Shown here: positions 8,009 to 18,538 of the stretch, one piece after another
Layout: each line of letters begins with the position of its first letter
Numbering within the stretch: position 1 is the first letter of the stretch
From: an uncultured bacterium
GTDB lineage: Bacteria; Bacteroidota; Bacteroidia; Bacteroidales; Rikenellaceae
Direction: 5' to 3'
Length of the DNA stretch: 64,000 nucleotides
Assembly: GCA_905214725.1 (NCBI GenBank)
Contig: CAJMNH010000001.1
Span: 124,001-188,000 of the forward strand
Program-made: the position numbers and the translations under genes
The notes under the pieces: model-generated
The model's input: only the letters and a program-made list of their open reading frames with translations
What the model was told of the DNA's origin: nothing
Databases searched by the model: none

Positions 8009-9628
8009 CTATTTCCGTTCGCCCGCAAGCATGTCGTTCAGCCGCAGCAGCGAGGTAATGGAACCGTAGGAACAGTTGATCCAGAACGTGCGGTTGCGGG
8101 CGCTCTTCGTGTTGCGGAAATCCCACGTGGTCGGGATCTGGCCGTTGACGGCGTTCTGCACGACGGTGATGTTGTCGATGAGCGCCTTGCCTTTGGCCAG
8201 ATAGATCGCCTCGCCGGTGGCTTCGTAGAGGCTGAGCATGGCATTGGCCACGTTGCAGGCGCTGGCGTCGACGGGTTTCTGGTATTTGTACTGCTCGTAG
8301 ACGCAAGGCGTGGCTTTGTCCTTGATGCCGTCCGCGGTGATCGGCGTGTCCCAGAAGGTGAACTGATCCTCGCTGAAACGGGCGAGGTCGACGGCATAGG
8401 TCAGCTCTTCGGCCGAGGGGGTTCCCTTTGAGAGCAGGTAGGTGGCATAGGGCGCCGCCGTGCAGTTGGTCAAGTTCTCGTAAGGTTGCAGTCCCATGAC
8501 GGTCACGTCTTCGAACTGGCCCGTCATGTCGAAATCGCGGAGCGCCACCTCGTGCATCCACCGCTCGCCTTTGGCCTGCGCCTCGGCGTAATTCTCTACG
8601 CCGTAATCGGCTTTCAGACGCTGGAAATATTTCAGCAGGGGGTGCAGCATGGCGCATGCGTCGTTGACCGGTTCGCCGGTAGTGAAATCGACCTTGACGG
8701 GCAGCGATCCGTCCGCCCGTTGCAGGCGCACATAGGTATCGGCGATCCCGAGGGCGCGGTCGTAGTAGGCTTTGTCGCCTGTCAGGTCGTAGAGATCCAG
8801 AAAGGCGTGGCCGGCCGTTGCGGCCTCCATCATCATCGTCTTGTTCTGATTCTCGGCGCGTTTGGAGGCGATCAGATCCTTATAGTAGGTCGGCGGAAAG
8901 AAGGCGAGCGGCGCGCCTTCGGGCTGGCTTTGATCGACGAGGAACCGTGCCGCGTTCTCGGCGATGCGGGTCGCCTGCCCCTTGTAGGCGGGAAGCAGTT
9001 TCGCCAACAAGACCTCCGAACGGATCGTCGCGCCGATGATCTTGCAGGCGTAGGTGTTGTGGCTGTAATTCATGTCGGGCTCCGTGTGGTTGGCCCAATA
9101 CTGTATCTCCGGCATCCTGTGAATGTAGAGCAGCCCCATCAGGGCTGCCTGACGGTAATCCCGCACCGCAGGCGTATAAGGGCCGGCGAAGGGATAGTCG
9201 CGGCGGAACTCGCGTTCGCCGGCCTTGCCGATCGCTTTCTCCTCTGCGTCGAGAGCTTCGACGACGACGCGTACCTGCCCGACCGGAACCTCATTCCAGA
9301 TCGGCGAAAGAGCGGCTTTCGGCGAATCGGCGGTAAAACTCCACGAACCTCGTACGCCCTCGTCGAGCGGCGTCAGGGTAAAGCGGTAGCTCTCGGCGCC
9401 GGCGATCTCCTGAAAATCGAACGCCGGAGCGTAGATGAATTTTTTGGCGAATCCGTTCCAGAAGGGATTGCGCCCTTCGAACCCGGGGCGGATGGGCTCG
9501 AGATACCGCTTTGCTGCTTCGGTGTTGATTTTCGCATAGTCGAGCGAGACGTTTGCGGTTCCGCAATCGGAGCCGCAGCACCCGCAGAGCAGGGCGCCGG
9601 TCGAAAGAAGGGTTACGAGTAGTTTCAT
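8009..9628 (-). CDS. secreted lipoprotein with alpha/alpha-toroid (six-hairpin glycosidase-like) fold, function unknown
   Basis: 539 residues. A signal peptide ends in a lipobox-type Cys (LLCGCC, about residues 14-19), so it is probably anchored in the outer membrane. Residues about 30-150 look like a beta-rich N-terminal domain. Residues 160-530 contain repeated helical hairpins with the spacing typical of six-hairpin glycosidases (GHAFLDLYDLTGDKAYYDRA, GSLPVKVDFTTGEPVNDACA, YEATGEAIYLAKGKALIDNI), the TG(D/E)..Y motif recurring at each turn. I cannot name a GH or PL family and see no confident catalytic residues. It is likely to act on a glycan at the cell surface or periplasm. Monocistronic, with its own promoter (9702-9733) and terminator. 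Confidence 0.75.
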   Translation of the reverse strand: MKLLVTLLSTGALLCGCCGSDCGTANVSLDYAKINTEAAKRYLEPIRPGFEGRNPFWNGFAKKFIYAPAFDFQEIAGAESYRFTLTPLDEGVRGSWSFTADSPKAALSPIWNEVPVGQVRVVVEALDAEEKAIGKAGEREFRRDYPFAGPYTPAVRDYRQAALMGLLYIHRMPEIQYWANHTEPDMNYSHNTYACKIIGATIRSEVLLAKLLPAYKGQATRIAENAARFLVDQSQPEGAPLAFFPPTYYKDLIASKRAENQNKTMMMEAATAGHAFLDLYDLTGDKAYYDRALGIADTYVRLQRADGSLPVKVDFTTGEPVNDACAMLHPLLKYFQRLKADYGVENYAEAQAKGERWMHEVALRDFDMTGQFEDVTVMGLQPYENLTNCTAAPYATYLLSKGTPSAEELTYAVDLARFSEDQFTFWDTPITADGIKDKATPCVYEQYKYQKPVDASACNVANAMLSLYEATGEAIYLAKGKALIDNITVVQNAVNGQIPTTWDFRNTKSARNRTFWINCSYGSITSLLRLNDMLAGERK

Positions 9629-9701
9629 TGATTGGCGTCTTTTGAGTGGTGTGTCGGACTGTTTTTAATTGTGAGTAGTTGATGGAAATGGTTGATGTGT
9701 A

Positions 9702-9733
9702 CAAATTTATTATCTATTTTTCTTTTATACAAG
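9702..9733 (-). promoter_or_regulatory. Bacteroidota-type promoter for the 8009-9628 gene
   Basis: On the minus strand: CTTG (9730-9733), a 20-base spacer, then TAAATTTG (9702-9709), matching TTTG-N19-TAnnTTTG with one mismatch. The leader would be about 70 bases. Confidence 0.55.
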
Positions 9734-9874
9734 TCTACGGTTTGCTTTTTTTGTTTTGAGAGGCATTCCGATTTCCGTTCGGCGGACAGGTTTCGCATCG
9801 CTTTCGGAAAATGCGTCGACGCCCGAGCGAAAAGCGGTTCTCTACGGCATTTCGCGGGTTTCAAAAATAAATTG

Positions 9875-9882
9875 TATCTTTG
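9875..9882 (+). promoter_or_regulatory. -7 box (TATCTTTG) for the acyl-ACP thioesterase gene
   Basis: Exact match to TAnnTTTG, 21 bases before the ATG at 9904, with a TTCG at 9851-9854 at about the -33 position. Confidence 0.65.
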
Positions 9883-9903
9883 CTATCATAAAACAGAAAA
9901 ATT

Positions 9904-10632
9904 ATGGCAACTAAAACGGCATATCCTTTTCGGGTAGAACCGCAGGAGGTCGATTTTTCACTGCGCATTACCCTTGTAGCGTTGGGCGGCAATATTCTCA
10001 ACATTGCGGGTATCGACGCTCATACCAAAGGCTTCGGGGTGGACGCTCTGAACAAGGATAACTTTTCATGGGTGCTTTCGCGCATCGCGTTCGAATTCGA
10101 TTATCGTCCCAAGGAGTATGTGAAGTACGAAATCGCGACGTGGATCAGCGATTACGGGCGGATGCTTTCGACGCGAAATTTCGAACTGACTGACCAGACC
10201 GGTACACGGTTCGGCCGCGTGGTGTCGCAGTGGTGCATGCTCGATCTGACGAAGCGCACGGCGGTCGATCTGCGGGCGGTGGCTGAGAGCCATAACGATG
10301 CGATCGTGGAATCTCCCTCGCCGGCCGAAAAGCCGCGCAAGGTGCCCGCACCCAACGCAGAACCGGTATTGACCCATCGGGTTGCCTATTCGGACATCGA
10401 CTTCAACCGCCATGTCAATACGATGCGTTACATCGAGATGATGCTCGACGTGCTGCCGATCGAGCGGTTCGAGGAGGAGCGTCCGCTGCGTCTGGACATC
10501 AATTTCCTCAAAGAGTCGCGTTACGGCGAGACGCTTTCGGTGGCGTTGGAGGAGCGCGGCTCGGAAACGCTCGTCGAAATCCGCAACGATGCCGGTACGG
10601 TTATCTGCCGCGGAGCGTTCGAGTGGCGGTAG
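9904..10632 (+). CDS. acyl-ACP thioesterase (FatA/FatB family)
   Basis: 242 residues, the usual bacterial length, built as two hotdog domains (about 8-130 and 155-242). It hydrolyses acyl-ACP to release free fatty acids in the cytoplasm. The second domain has the family signature YSDIDFNRHVNTMRYIE (about residues 162-178), containing the Asp, Asn and His expected in the active site. The first has LGGNILNIAGIDAHTKGFGV. Start fixed by the -7 box 21 bases upstream. Stands alone, with a weak hairpin after it. Confidence 0.9.
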   Translation: MATKTAYPFRVEPQEVDFSLRITLVALGGNILNIAGIDAHTKGFGVDALNKDNFSWVLSRIAFEFDYRPKEYVKYEIATWISDYGRMLSTRNFELTDQTGTRFGRVVSQWCMLDLTKRTAVDLRAVAESHNDAIVESPSPAEKPRKVPAPNAEPVLTHRVAYSDIDFNRHVNTMRYIEMMLDVLPIERFEEERPLRLDINFLKESRYGETLSVALEERGSETLVEIRNDAGTVICRGAFEWR

Positions 10633-10666
10633 GCGATCCGCGCGTAACGCGTAAGTAAAATAATGC

Positions 10667-10696
10667 TGGGGCTGTGTCTTGCGGGACGCAGCCCCG
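10667..10696 (+). terminator. probable terminator hairpin
   Basis: GGGGCTG ... CAGCCCC stem downstream of the thioesterase gene, with only a short T-run. The remainder of 10633-10876 shows no gene. GTGG-TA-CATAGTTTG at 10821-10835 may be a promoter element of the next gene. Confidence 0.4.
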
Positions 10697-10876
10697 CGTC
10701 TTTATACGATGACGGCAGTTCGGCTCGATCGTCAGCGTCGTCTACCGCGATGCGCGTCCGTCGCCGCGGAGGGGTGAAACCGGCGCCTTCGGCTTCGATT
10801 TTTGATAGATGGTTCAGAACGTGGTACATAGTTTGCGGAGGTGGGGTGTGCATAAATCCATTAATTCATTTTAAGT

Positions 10877-11377
10877 ATGGCCACCGTAAACAAGTATCAG
10901 AAAAGTATCGACCGCCTGAACGAGGCGATCGGCAAGGAGATCGCCACTACGTTGCAATATCTCTATTTCCATGTCCATTTCGAGGACGACGGCTATGAAT
11001 ATTTCTCGAAGATGATGAAACAGACCTCGATCACGGAGATGTTCCACATCGACAAGATCGCCGACCGCATCATGTTCCTTCAGGGCGAGGTCGAGATGAT
11101 GCCCTCGTTTGAACCGCGCAAGATACGCGACGTCAAAGAGGCGATGGAATTTTCCATGACGCTCGAACAGCGCACCGTCGACTCCTACAACGAGTGGGCG
11201 CGCCTGTGCGCCGCCGAGGACGATCAGATCTCCCACAAGCTGTTCCAAGACCTCGCCAAAGAGGAGGAGGAGCACCTCGATATGTTCCGCACCGAGATGG
11301 AGAATATGCTCAATTACGGCGAGCAGTATCTCGCCTTGCAGTCGATCGCTCATAGCAAGGAAATTACTGAAAAATAA
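10877..11377 (+). CDS. bfr: bacterioferritin
   Basis: 166 residues forming the four-helix ferritin bundle. It stores iron as a ferric mineral in a 24-subunit cytoplasmic shell and limits Fenton chemistry. Diiron-centre ligand positions are present: Glu in IGKEIATTLQY, Glu and His in TEMFHIDKIADRI, Glu in SMTLEQRTVD, and Glu plus His in EEEEHLDMF. The Met in EMFH is at the position of the haem-ligand Met of classical Bfr, so haem binding is plausible. Monocistronic. Confidence 0.88.
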   Translation: MATVNKYQKSIDRLNEAIGKEIATTLQYLYFHVHFEDDGYEYFSKMMKQTSITEMFHIDKIADRIMFLQGEVEMMPSFEPRKIRDVKEAMEFSMTLEQRTVDSYNEWARLCAAEDDQISHKLFQDLAKEEEEHLDMFRTEMENMLNYGEQYLALQSIAHSKEITEK

Positions 11378-11463
11378 CGGAACCGGAGGGATTGTTGTCG
11401 GGAGAATCGGAGCGAATGTTTGTTTTTTAGCCGTTTCCGCGGACAGTGAATCGAAATTTTTGT

Positions 11464-11471
11464 TATCTTTG
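11464..11471 (+). promoter_or_regulatory. -7 box (TATCTTTG) for hppA
   Basis: Exact TAnnTTTG match 38 bases before the ATG at 11510. No clear TTTG at -33. Confidence 0.55.
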
Positions 11472-11509
11472 ATTTAGTGTCAACGGAAATTTAACTAAAA
11501 ATTCTAAAA

Positions 11510-13726
<2,217 letters not shown>

Positions 13727-13806
13727 AGTGACGTTTCAACTGATCGGGAGCGGCAGGAAATTTGGCGACTCCCGATTATTTTTATACTTTTACGCGGCAA
13801 AATCAG

Positions 13807-15813
13807 ATGGAAAATATGAATTTTCGGATAAAATTATTCGCAACGACCGCGATTGCCGTATTTCTGGCTGTCTTCGTTTCGGCGCAGCCTGCTGTAACCG
13901 TGCGGTGGAGCGATTCGACGGAAAAGACCGTCGACGGAATCTATGAAATCACCTTTACCGGTAAGATTCTCGAGGGATGGCATACCTACGACCTCCATTC
14001 GGGATTCTCTTCCACGGTCGTTACGTTCGAACCTTCGGAAGGCGTGGAACTCGTGGGGGAGCCCTTCGAGAAGGTCGCTTCGAAACGCAGTTACGACGAG
14101 ATTTTCGAGGAGGAGATTGGCGAGTACGAGGGTGAGATCGTCCTCGCGCAGCGCGTGCGTCTGACGGCGCCTGCGGGAGTGCTGAAAGGGAATATCAACT
14201 GGCGCTCGTGTCAGGGCACCAACTGCAACATGCCCGAAGACTGGCCGTTCGAAATCAAACTGGGAGACGCTTCGACCGTGCAGGACGCTGCGGCCGATAG
14301 CCTTCATCAAACGCCGATCGGAGAGTCGGCCGATGTCGGAGGAGACGATCTGCTGGGGCTGATTCTGGTGGCGATCGGCTGGGGACTGCTGGCCTTGCTG
14401 ACGCCCTGCGTCTTCCCGATGATCCCGATGACCGTGTCGTTCTTCCTGAAAGGGAGCGAGTCGGCGGCGGCCGGCCGGTTCAAGGCGTTGATGTACGGAT
14501 CGTTCATCGTGTTGCTCTATACGGTTCCCATCGCGGCGATCATTCTCATCACGCGTGTGCTGGGAGGCGATGCCGTGACGGCGGATATCTTCAATTGGCT
14601 GGCGACGCACTGGCTGCCCAATCTGATCTTCTTCATCGTCTTCATGGTTTTCGCCGCTTCGTTCTTCGGGGCGTTCGAAATCACGCTTCCGAGCTGGATG
14701 GTCAACAAGAGCGACCGCAATGCCGATCGGGGAGGTCTTCTGGGCGTCTTCTTCATGGCGTTGACGCTGGTGCTGGTCTCGTTCTCGTGTACGGGCCCGA
14801 TCGTCGGCTCGGCGATCATCGGCGCGACGAAAGGCGCTTTCTGGGCCCCGATACTCACGATGCTGGTCTTTTCGATCACCTTCGCCCTGCCCTTTACGCT
14901 CTTTGCGATGTTTCCTTCGCTGTTGAAGAATCTTCCCAAGAGCGGCGGCTGGCTCAATTCGGTGAAGGTCGTGCTGGGCTTCGTCGAGGTGGCGCTGGGC
15001 TTCAAGTTTCTCAGCGTGGCCGATCAGACCTACCATTGGGGCCTGCTCGACCGCGAGGTCTATCTGGCGATCTGGATCGTTTCGTTTACGATGTTGGGCT
15101 TTTATCTGCTCGGCAAACTGCGTTTTGCGCATGACAGCGAGGTGAAATCGCTCTCGGTGACGCGCCTTGCGCTGGCCATTATCGACTTCACCTTCGTCGT
15201 CTATATGATTCCGGGTATGTGGGGAGCGCCGCTCAAAGCGCTGTCGGGTTATCTGCCTCCGTTGCAAACGCAGGATTTCGTGCTCGGACAGAGTCCCGTC
15301 ATCGGCGGGGCCGACGCTCGGACGGCTATCCGCATTGCGTCGCCAGAGGTCAAATATGGCGACTTCCTCGCCATGCCGCACGGCATTACGGGCTATTTCG
15401 AGTGGAACGAGGCGCTGGCAGCGGCCCGCGCCGCCGATAAACCGCTCTTCGTCGACGTGACGGGGCACGGCTGCGTCAACTGCCGCGAGATGGAGCAGAA
15501 GGTGCTTTCCGACGCCCGCGTGCAGCAGATTCTGCGCGATGATTACATCGTCGTGGCGCTTTATACCGACGATAAGGCGCGCGCCGCGAAGGAGGACTGG
15601 GTGACCACCGAGGGCGGTACGACGCTCAGAGATATCGGTCGCATCAACTCCTATATCGCCCGCACGCGATTCAACGTCAATGCCCAGCCCAATTACATCG
15701 TGGCCGACCGTAACGGCGATGCGTTGCTCCCGCCGCGCGGCTATGACCTGAGCGTCGAAGGGTTCATCGACTTTCTGGAACGGGGTGTTGCGGAATATAA
15801 AGCGCGGAATTGA
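13807..15813 (+). CDS. dsbD: thiol:disulfide interchange protein (DsbD family)
   Basis: About 668 residues from ATG 13807 (ATG 13816 equally possible; the frame extends to 13762 but would put non-signal residues first). Signal peptide ending near SAQ, periplasmic N-terminal domain with a CQGTNCN Cys pair, eight-helix membrane domain with LTPCVFPMIPMTVSFF and VSFSCTGPIVGS carrying the two transmembrane Cys, and a C-terminal thioredoxin-like domain with GCVNCREME. It passes electrons from cytoplasmic thioredoxin to periplasmic thiols. The downstream glycosyltransferase starts 2 bases after its stop, so the two are co-transcribed. Confidence 0.92.
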   Translation: MENMNFRIKLFATTAIAVFLAVFVSAQPAVTVRWSDSTEKTVDGIYEITFTGKILEGWHTYDLHSGFSSTVVTFEPSEGVELVGEPFEKVASKRSYDEIFEEEIGEYEGEIVLAQRVRLTAPAGVLKGNINWRSCQGTNCNMPEDWPFEIKLGDASTVQDAAADSLHQTPIGESADVGGDDLLGLILVAIGWGLLALLTPCVFPMIPMTVSFFLKGSESAAAGRFKALMYGSFIVLLYTVPIAAIILITRVLGGDAVTADIFNWLATHWLPNLIFFIVFMVFAASFFGAFEITLPSWMVNKSDRNADRGGLLGVFFMALTLVLVSFSCTGPIVGSAIIGATKGAFWAPILTMLVFSITFALPFTLFAMFPSLLKNLPKSGGWLNSVKVVLGFVEVALGFKFLSVADQTYHWGLLDREVYLAIWIVSFTMLGFYLLGKLRFAHDSEVKSLSVTRLALAIIDFTFVVYMIPGMWGAPLKALSGYLPPLQTQDFVLGQSPVIGGADARTAIRIASPEVKYGDFLAMPHGITGYFEWNEALAAARAADKPLFVDVTGHGCVNCREMEQKVLSDARVQQILRDDYIVVALYTDDKARAAKEDWVTTEGGTTLRDIGRINSYIARTRFNVNAQPNYIVADRNGDALLPPRGYDLSVEGFIDFLERGVAEYKARN

Positions 15814-15815
15814 GC

Positions 15816-16940
15816 ATGAAAATCTGCATCGTAGGTCCCGCCCATCCCTATCGCGGCGGTCTGGCTTCCATCATGGAGATCATGGCGCGTACTTTCGGTT
15901 CGCGCGGCGATGACGTGGACATCAAGACCTTTACGGTGCAGTATCCTTCGTTTCTCTTTCCGGGCGAGAGCCAGACGGTCGACACGCCGCCGCCTGCCGA
16001 TCTGCATATTACACGTTGCGTCAATACGGTCAATCCCTTCAACTGGTGGCGCGTGGGACGGGCCATCCGCCGCGAACGCCCCGATTTCGTACTGATGAAG
16101 TACTGGACGCCTTTCATGGCCCCCTGTTTCGGTACGATCGCCCGTTTGGCGCGCGGCAACGGTCACACACGTACGATCTGCCAGATCGACAATGTCGAGC
16201 CGCACGAGCATCATTTCGTCGACCGGCCGTTCAATCGTTATTTTCTCTCGTCGATCGACGGGTTCATCTATATGTCGGAGCAAGTACACGAGGAGCTGAA
16301 CGCTTATACCTCCGCTCCGGCGCTTTTTTCGCCGCATCCGTTGTTCGAGAACTTCGGTTCGGCGGTTCCGCGCGAAGAGGCGTGCCGGTATCTGAAACTC
16401 GATTCGCAGCAGCGTTACGCTCTTTTTTTCGGCCTGATACGGGACTACAAGGGACTGGATATTCTGCTCGATGCATGGGCGCGGTTTCGCCGTCCGGGAC
16501 ATCGGCTGATCGTGGCGGGAGAGTTCTACGCATCGCGGGAGAAATACGTGAAGCAGATCGAGTCGCTGCAATTGGACGACGAGGTGATCCTGCATGATTT
16601 TTTTGTTCCCGACGCCGACGTGAAATACTATTTTTCGGCGGCCGACCTTGTCGTGCAACCTTATAAAACCGCCACGCAGAGCGGAGTGACCCAGATCGCC
16701 TATAATTTCGAACTGCCGATGATCGTCACCGACGTGGGCGGCCTCTCGGAGATCGTGCCCGACGGTCGTGCAGGGTATGTTTGTCGCCCCGATGCGGCAA
16801 GCGTCGCCGAGGCGCTCGAACGTATTTATGAGGGCGATACTCTCACGCGGTTCCGCGCCGCCATGCACGAGGAGAAACGCCGCTTTTCCTGGGAGGAGAT
16901 GTGCGACCGCATTACGGAACTTTACGGACAAATCCGGTAA
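15816..16940 (+). CDS. glycosyltransferase, GT4-like
   Basis: 374 residues with two Rossmann halves of a GT-B fold. The N-terminal GPAHPYRGGLASIMEIMAR is the typical acceptor-side glycine-rich loop. The C-terminal donor half has FFGLIRDYKGLDILLDAW, IVAGEFY and the EX7E-type region in PMIVTDVGGLSEIVPDG. It transfers a sugar from a nucleotide donor, probably to an envelope glycan or glycolipid; acceptor unknown. Start codon ATG 15816, two bases after the dsbD stop. Confidence 0.9.
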   Translation: MKICIVGPAHPYRGGLASIMEIMARTFGSRGDDVDIKTFTVQYPSFLFPGESQTVDTPPPADLHITRCVNTVNPFNWWRVGRAIRRERPDFVLMKYWTPFMAPCFGTIARLARGNGHTRTICQIDNVEPHEHHFVDRPFNRYFLSSIDGFIYMSEQVHEELNAYTSAPALFSPHPLFENFGSAVPREEACRYLKLDSQQRYALFFGLIRDYKGLDILLDAWARFRRPGHRLIVAGEFYASREKYVKQIESLQLDDEVILHDFFVPDADVKYYFSAADLVVQPYKTATQSGVTQIAYNFELPMIVTDVGGLSEIVPDGRAGYVCRPDAASVAEALERIYEGDTLTRFRAAMHEEKRRFSWEEMCDRITELYGQIR

Positions 16941-16957
16941 GGCGCCGATATAAAACG

Positions 16958-16988
16958 AAGCGCAGGGCCGACAATCGGTCCTGCGCTT
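16958..16988. terminator. bidirectional terminator
   Basis: AAGCGCAGG ... CCTGCGCTT hairpin with T-runs in the 66-base gap between convergent genes. Confidence 0.75.
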
Positions 16989-17006
16989 TTATTTTGGCGG
17001 ATGCGG

Positions 17007-18395
17007 TTATTTCTGAATATTCGCCTTTTCCAGTCCGTAATGCTTCTTCCGGTCTTCGGCTTTGAGCATGAAGGCCAGCACGACGGCCACGACGCCGAAC
17101 AGGGCGAAAATACACATCGGAATCGTGTAATCATAAAGCAGTACGACTTTCCCGTCACGGACGACTTCTCCGGCGATGCCGTAATTTTTCAGGACTTTCC
17201 CGATCAACAGAGGAACTCCTCCGAGGCCGATATTCTGAATCCAGAAGATCAGGGCGTATGACGAGCCGAGCAGTTTTTGAGGTACGATCTTCGGTATGCT
17301 CGGCCACATGGCCGACGGGACGAGCGAGAAAGCCACACCCAGCAATACCATGACAAACGCCGCGAACCACCAATAGTTGAGGATCGGTAGTGCGAACAGC
17401 ACGTGCACGAGGATGAGAAGCATCGATCCGATAATCATGATCGTCGCACCCTTGCCTTTCCGGTCGTAGATACCACCGAAAATAGGCGTCATGATCAGAT
17501 TGCCGAATGGAATCAACGATGGCAACAGACCTGCAAGCCCCGGAGCGACGTCGTATTTGTTGATCATCAGTGAGGTCGCATATTTGATAAAGGGAAATAC
17601 CGCCGAATAGAAACACAGGCAAAGCAATGCGATGAGCCAGAACCCGCGATTGGTGAGAATGAGTTTGAGGTCGGCAATCTTGAATCGATCATCGTTGTCG
17701 GATGTGTTAATCTCTGCCTCCTGCCGGTCGAGCTTGGTGTCCATGACACAGTAGTAGAGATAGGCCAGCAAGCCGACGACGAGTAGCACGAGGGCCAGCA
17801 GCAACGGTGCCGACATCTCGAAATGACGAGCCAATGAGGGGCTGATGATCAGTGCCAATGCCGTACCGAGGCGCGCGACGGCGACCTGTACACCCATGGC
17901 CAGCGCCAGTTCGTGACCGTAGAACCACTTCACCAGCACCTTTGAAACGGTGATGCCGCAAGTTTCTGTTCCGATGGCGAAAATGGCGTAACCAAAACAG
18001 GCCATTAACACCTGTTCGTTCAGTCCCAAGAGGACGGCGTTGCCGCCCGGCTGGATGTATTGAACGGCGTAGTATTTGATGCCGGCGCCGATTACCATTA
18101 ACAGACAAGAGACGATTCCAGTGAAACGGACGCCCATTTTGTCGAGAATAATACCCCCGAAGATGAGCATGAAGAGGAATACGTTGAACCACATGTAGGC
18201 CCAGTTGAAGCTGCCGAAATCGTCGGCACTCCAACCCATCCCTCCCTGTTCGATCGAGATGCCGAGCATATCCATCAGCGGTGACATAGCGTCGGTTAGG
18301 AAGTAACCCCACATCATCGTAAACGAGACGATGACGAGGGCGGTCCAACGGGCCGCTTTGGAATCGCGCAGAGTCTTTTTGATTGTTTCTGTCAT
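17007..18395 (-). CDS. MFS transporter
   Basis: 462 residues, about 12 membrane helices, with a polar central loop (about 220-240) between two six-helix halves. The half-signature DKMGVRFTG after helix 2 and YDRKGKGATIM in the second half match the MFS loop motif G-x3-D-[RK]-x-G. Substrate not evident; organic anion or sugar-phosphate type carriers look closest. The gene is alone, followed by a terminator shared with the opposite gene. Confidence 0.85.
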   Translation of the reverse strand: MTETIKKTLRDSKAARWTALVIVSFTMMWGYFLTDAMSPLMDMLGISIEQGGMGWSADDFGSFNWAYMWFNVFLFMLIFGGIILDKMGVRFTGIVSCLLMVIGAGIKYYAVQYIQPGGNAVLLGLNEQVLMACFGYAIFAIGTETCGITVSKVLVKWFYGHELALAMGVQVAVARLGTALALIISPSLARHFEMSAPLLLALVLLVVGLLAYLYYCVMDTKLDRQEAEINTSDNDDRFKIADLKLILTNRGFWLIALLCLCFYSAVFPFIKYATSLMINKYDVAPGLAGLLPSLIPFGNLIMTPIFGGIYDRKGKGATIMIIGSMLLILVHVLFALPILNYWWFAAFVMVLLGVAFSLVPSAMWPSIPKIVPQKLLGSSYALIFWIQNIGLGGVPLLIGKVLKNYGIAGEVVRDGKVVLLYDYTIPMCIFALFGVVAVVLAFMLKAEDRKKHYGLEKANIQK

Positions 18396-18486
18396 TGATT
18401 ATTGAATTTGGGTGATTTTTCCATATCGGATTTTCCGCTGCGCCGTCGGGACGAGACCCGATGAGGTGCTGCCGGTGTAAACGCGG

Positions 18487-18512
18487 CCGACGGCCGTGAC
18501 TGCGGCCGTCGG
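18487..18512. other. perfect GC-rich hairpin
   Basis: CCGACGGCCG, six-base loop, CGGCCGTCGG, between the TPR gene end and the MFS gene start on the minus strand. There is no clear T-run, so it may be a terminator remnant or an mRNA-stabilising structure. Confidence 0.4.
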
Positions 18513-18538
18513 AATCGGGGGTAATGGATTCGTGCGGA

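Noticed and set aside
13834..15468. Minus-strand ORF of 544 codons
   Set aside because: Antisense to dsbD with the same shadow composition.
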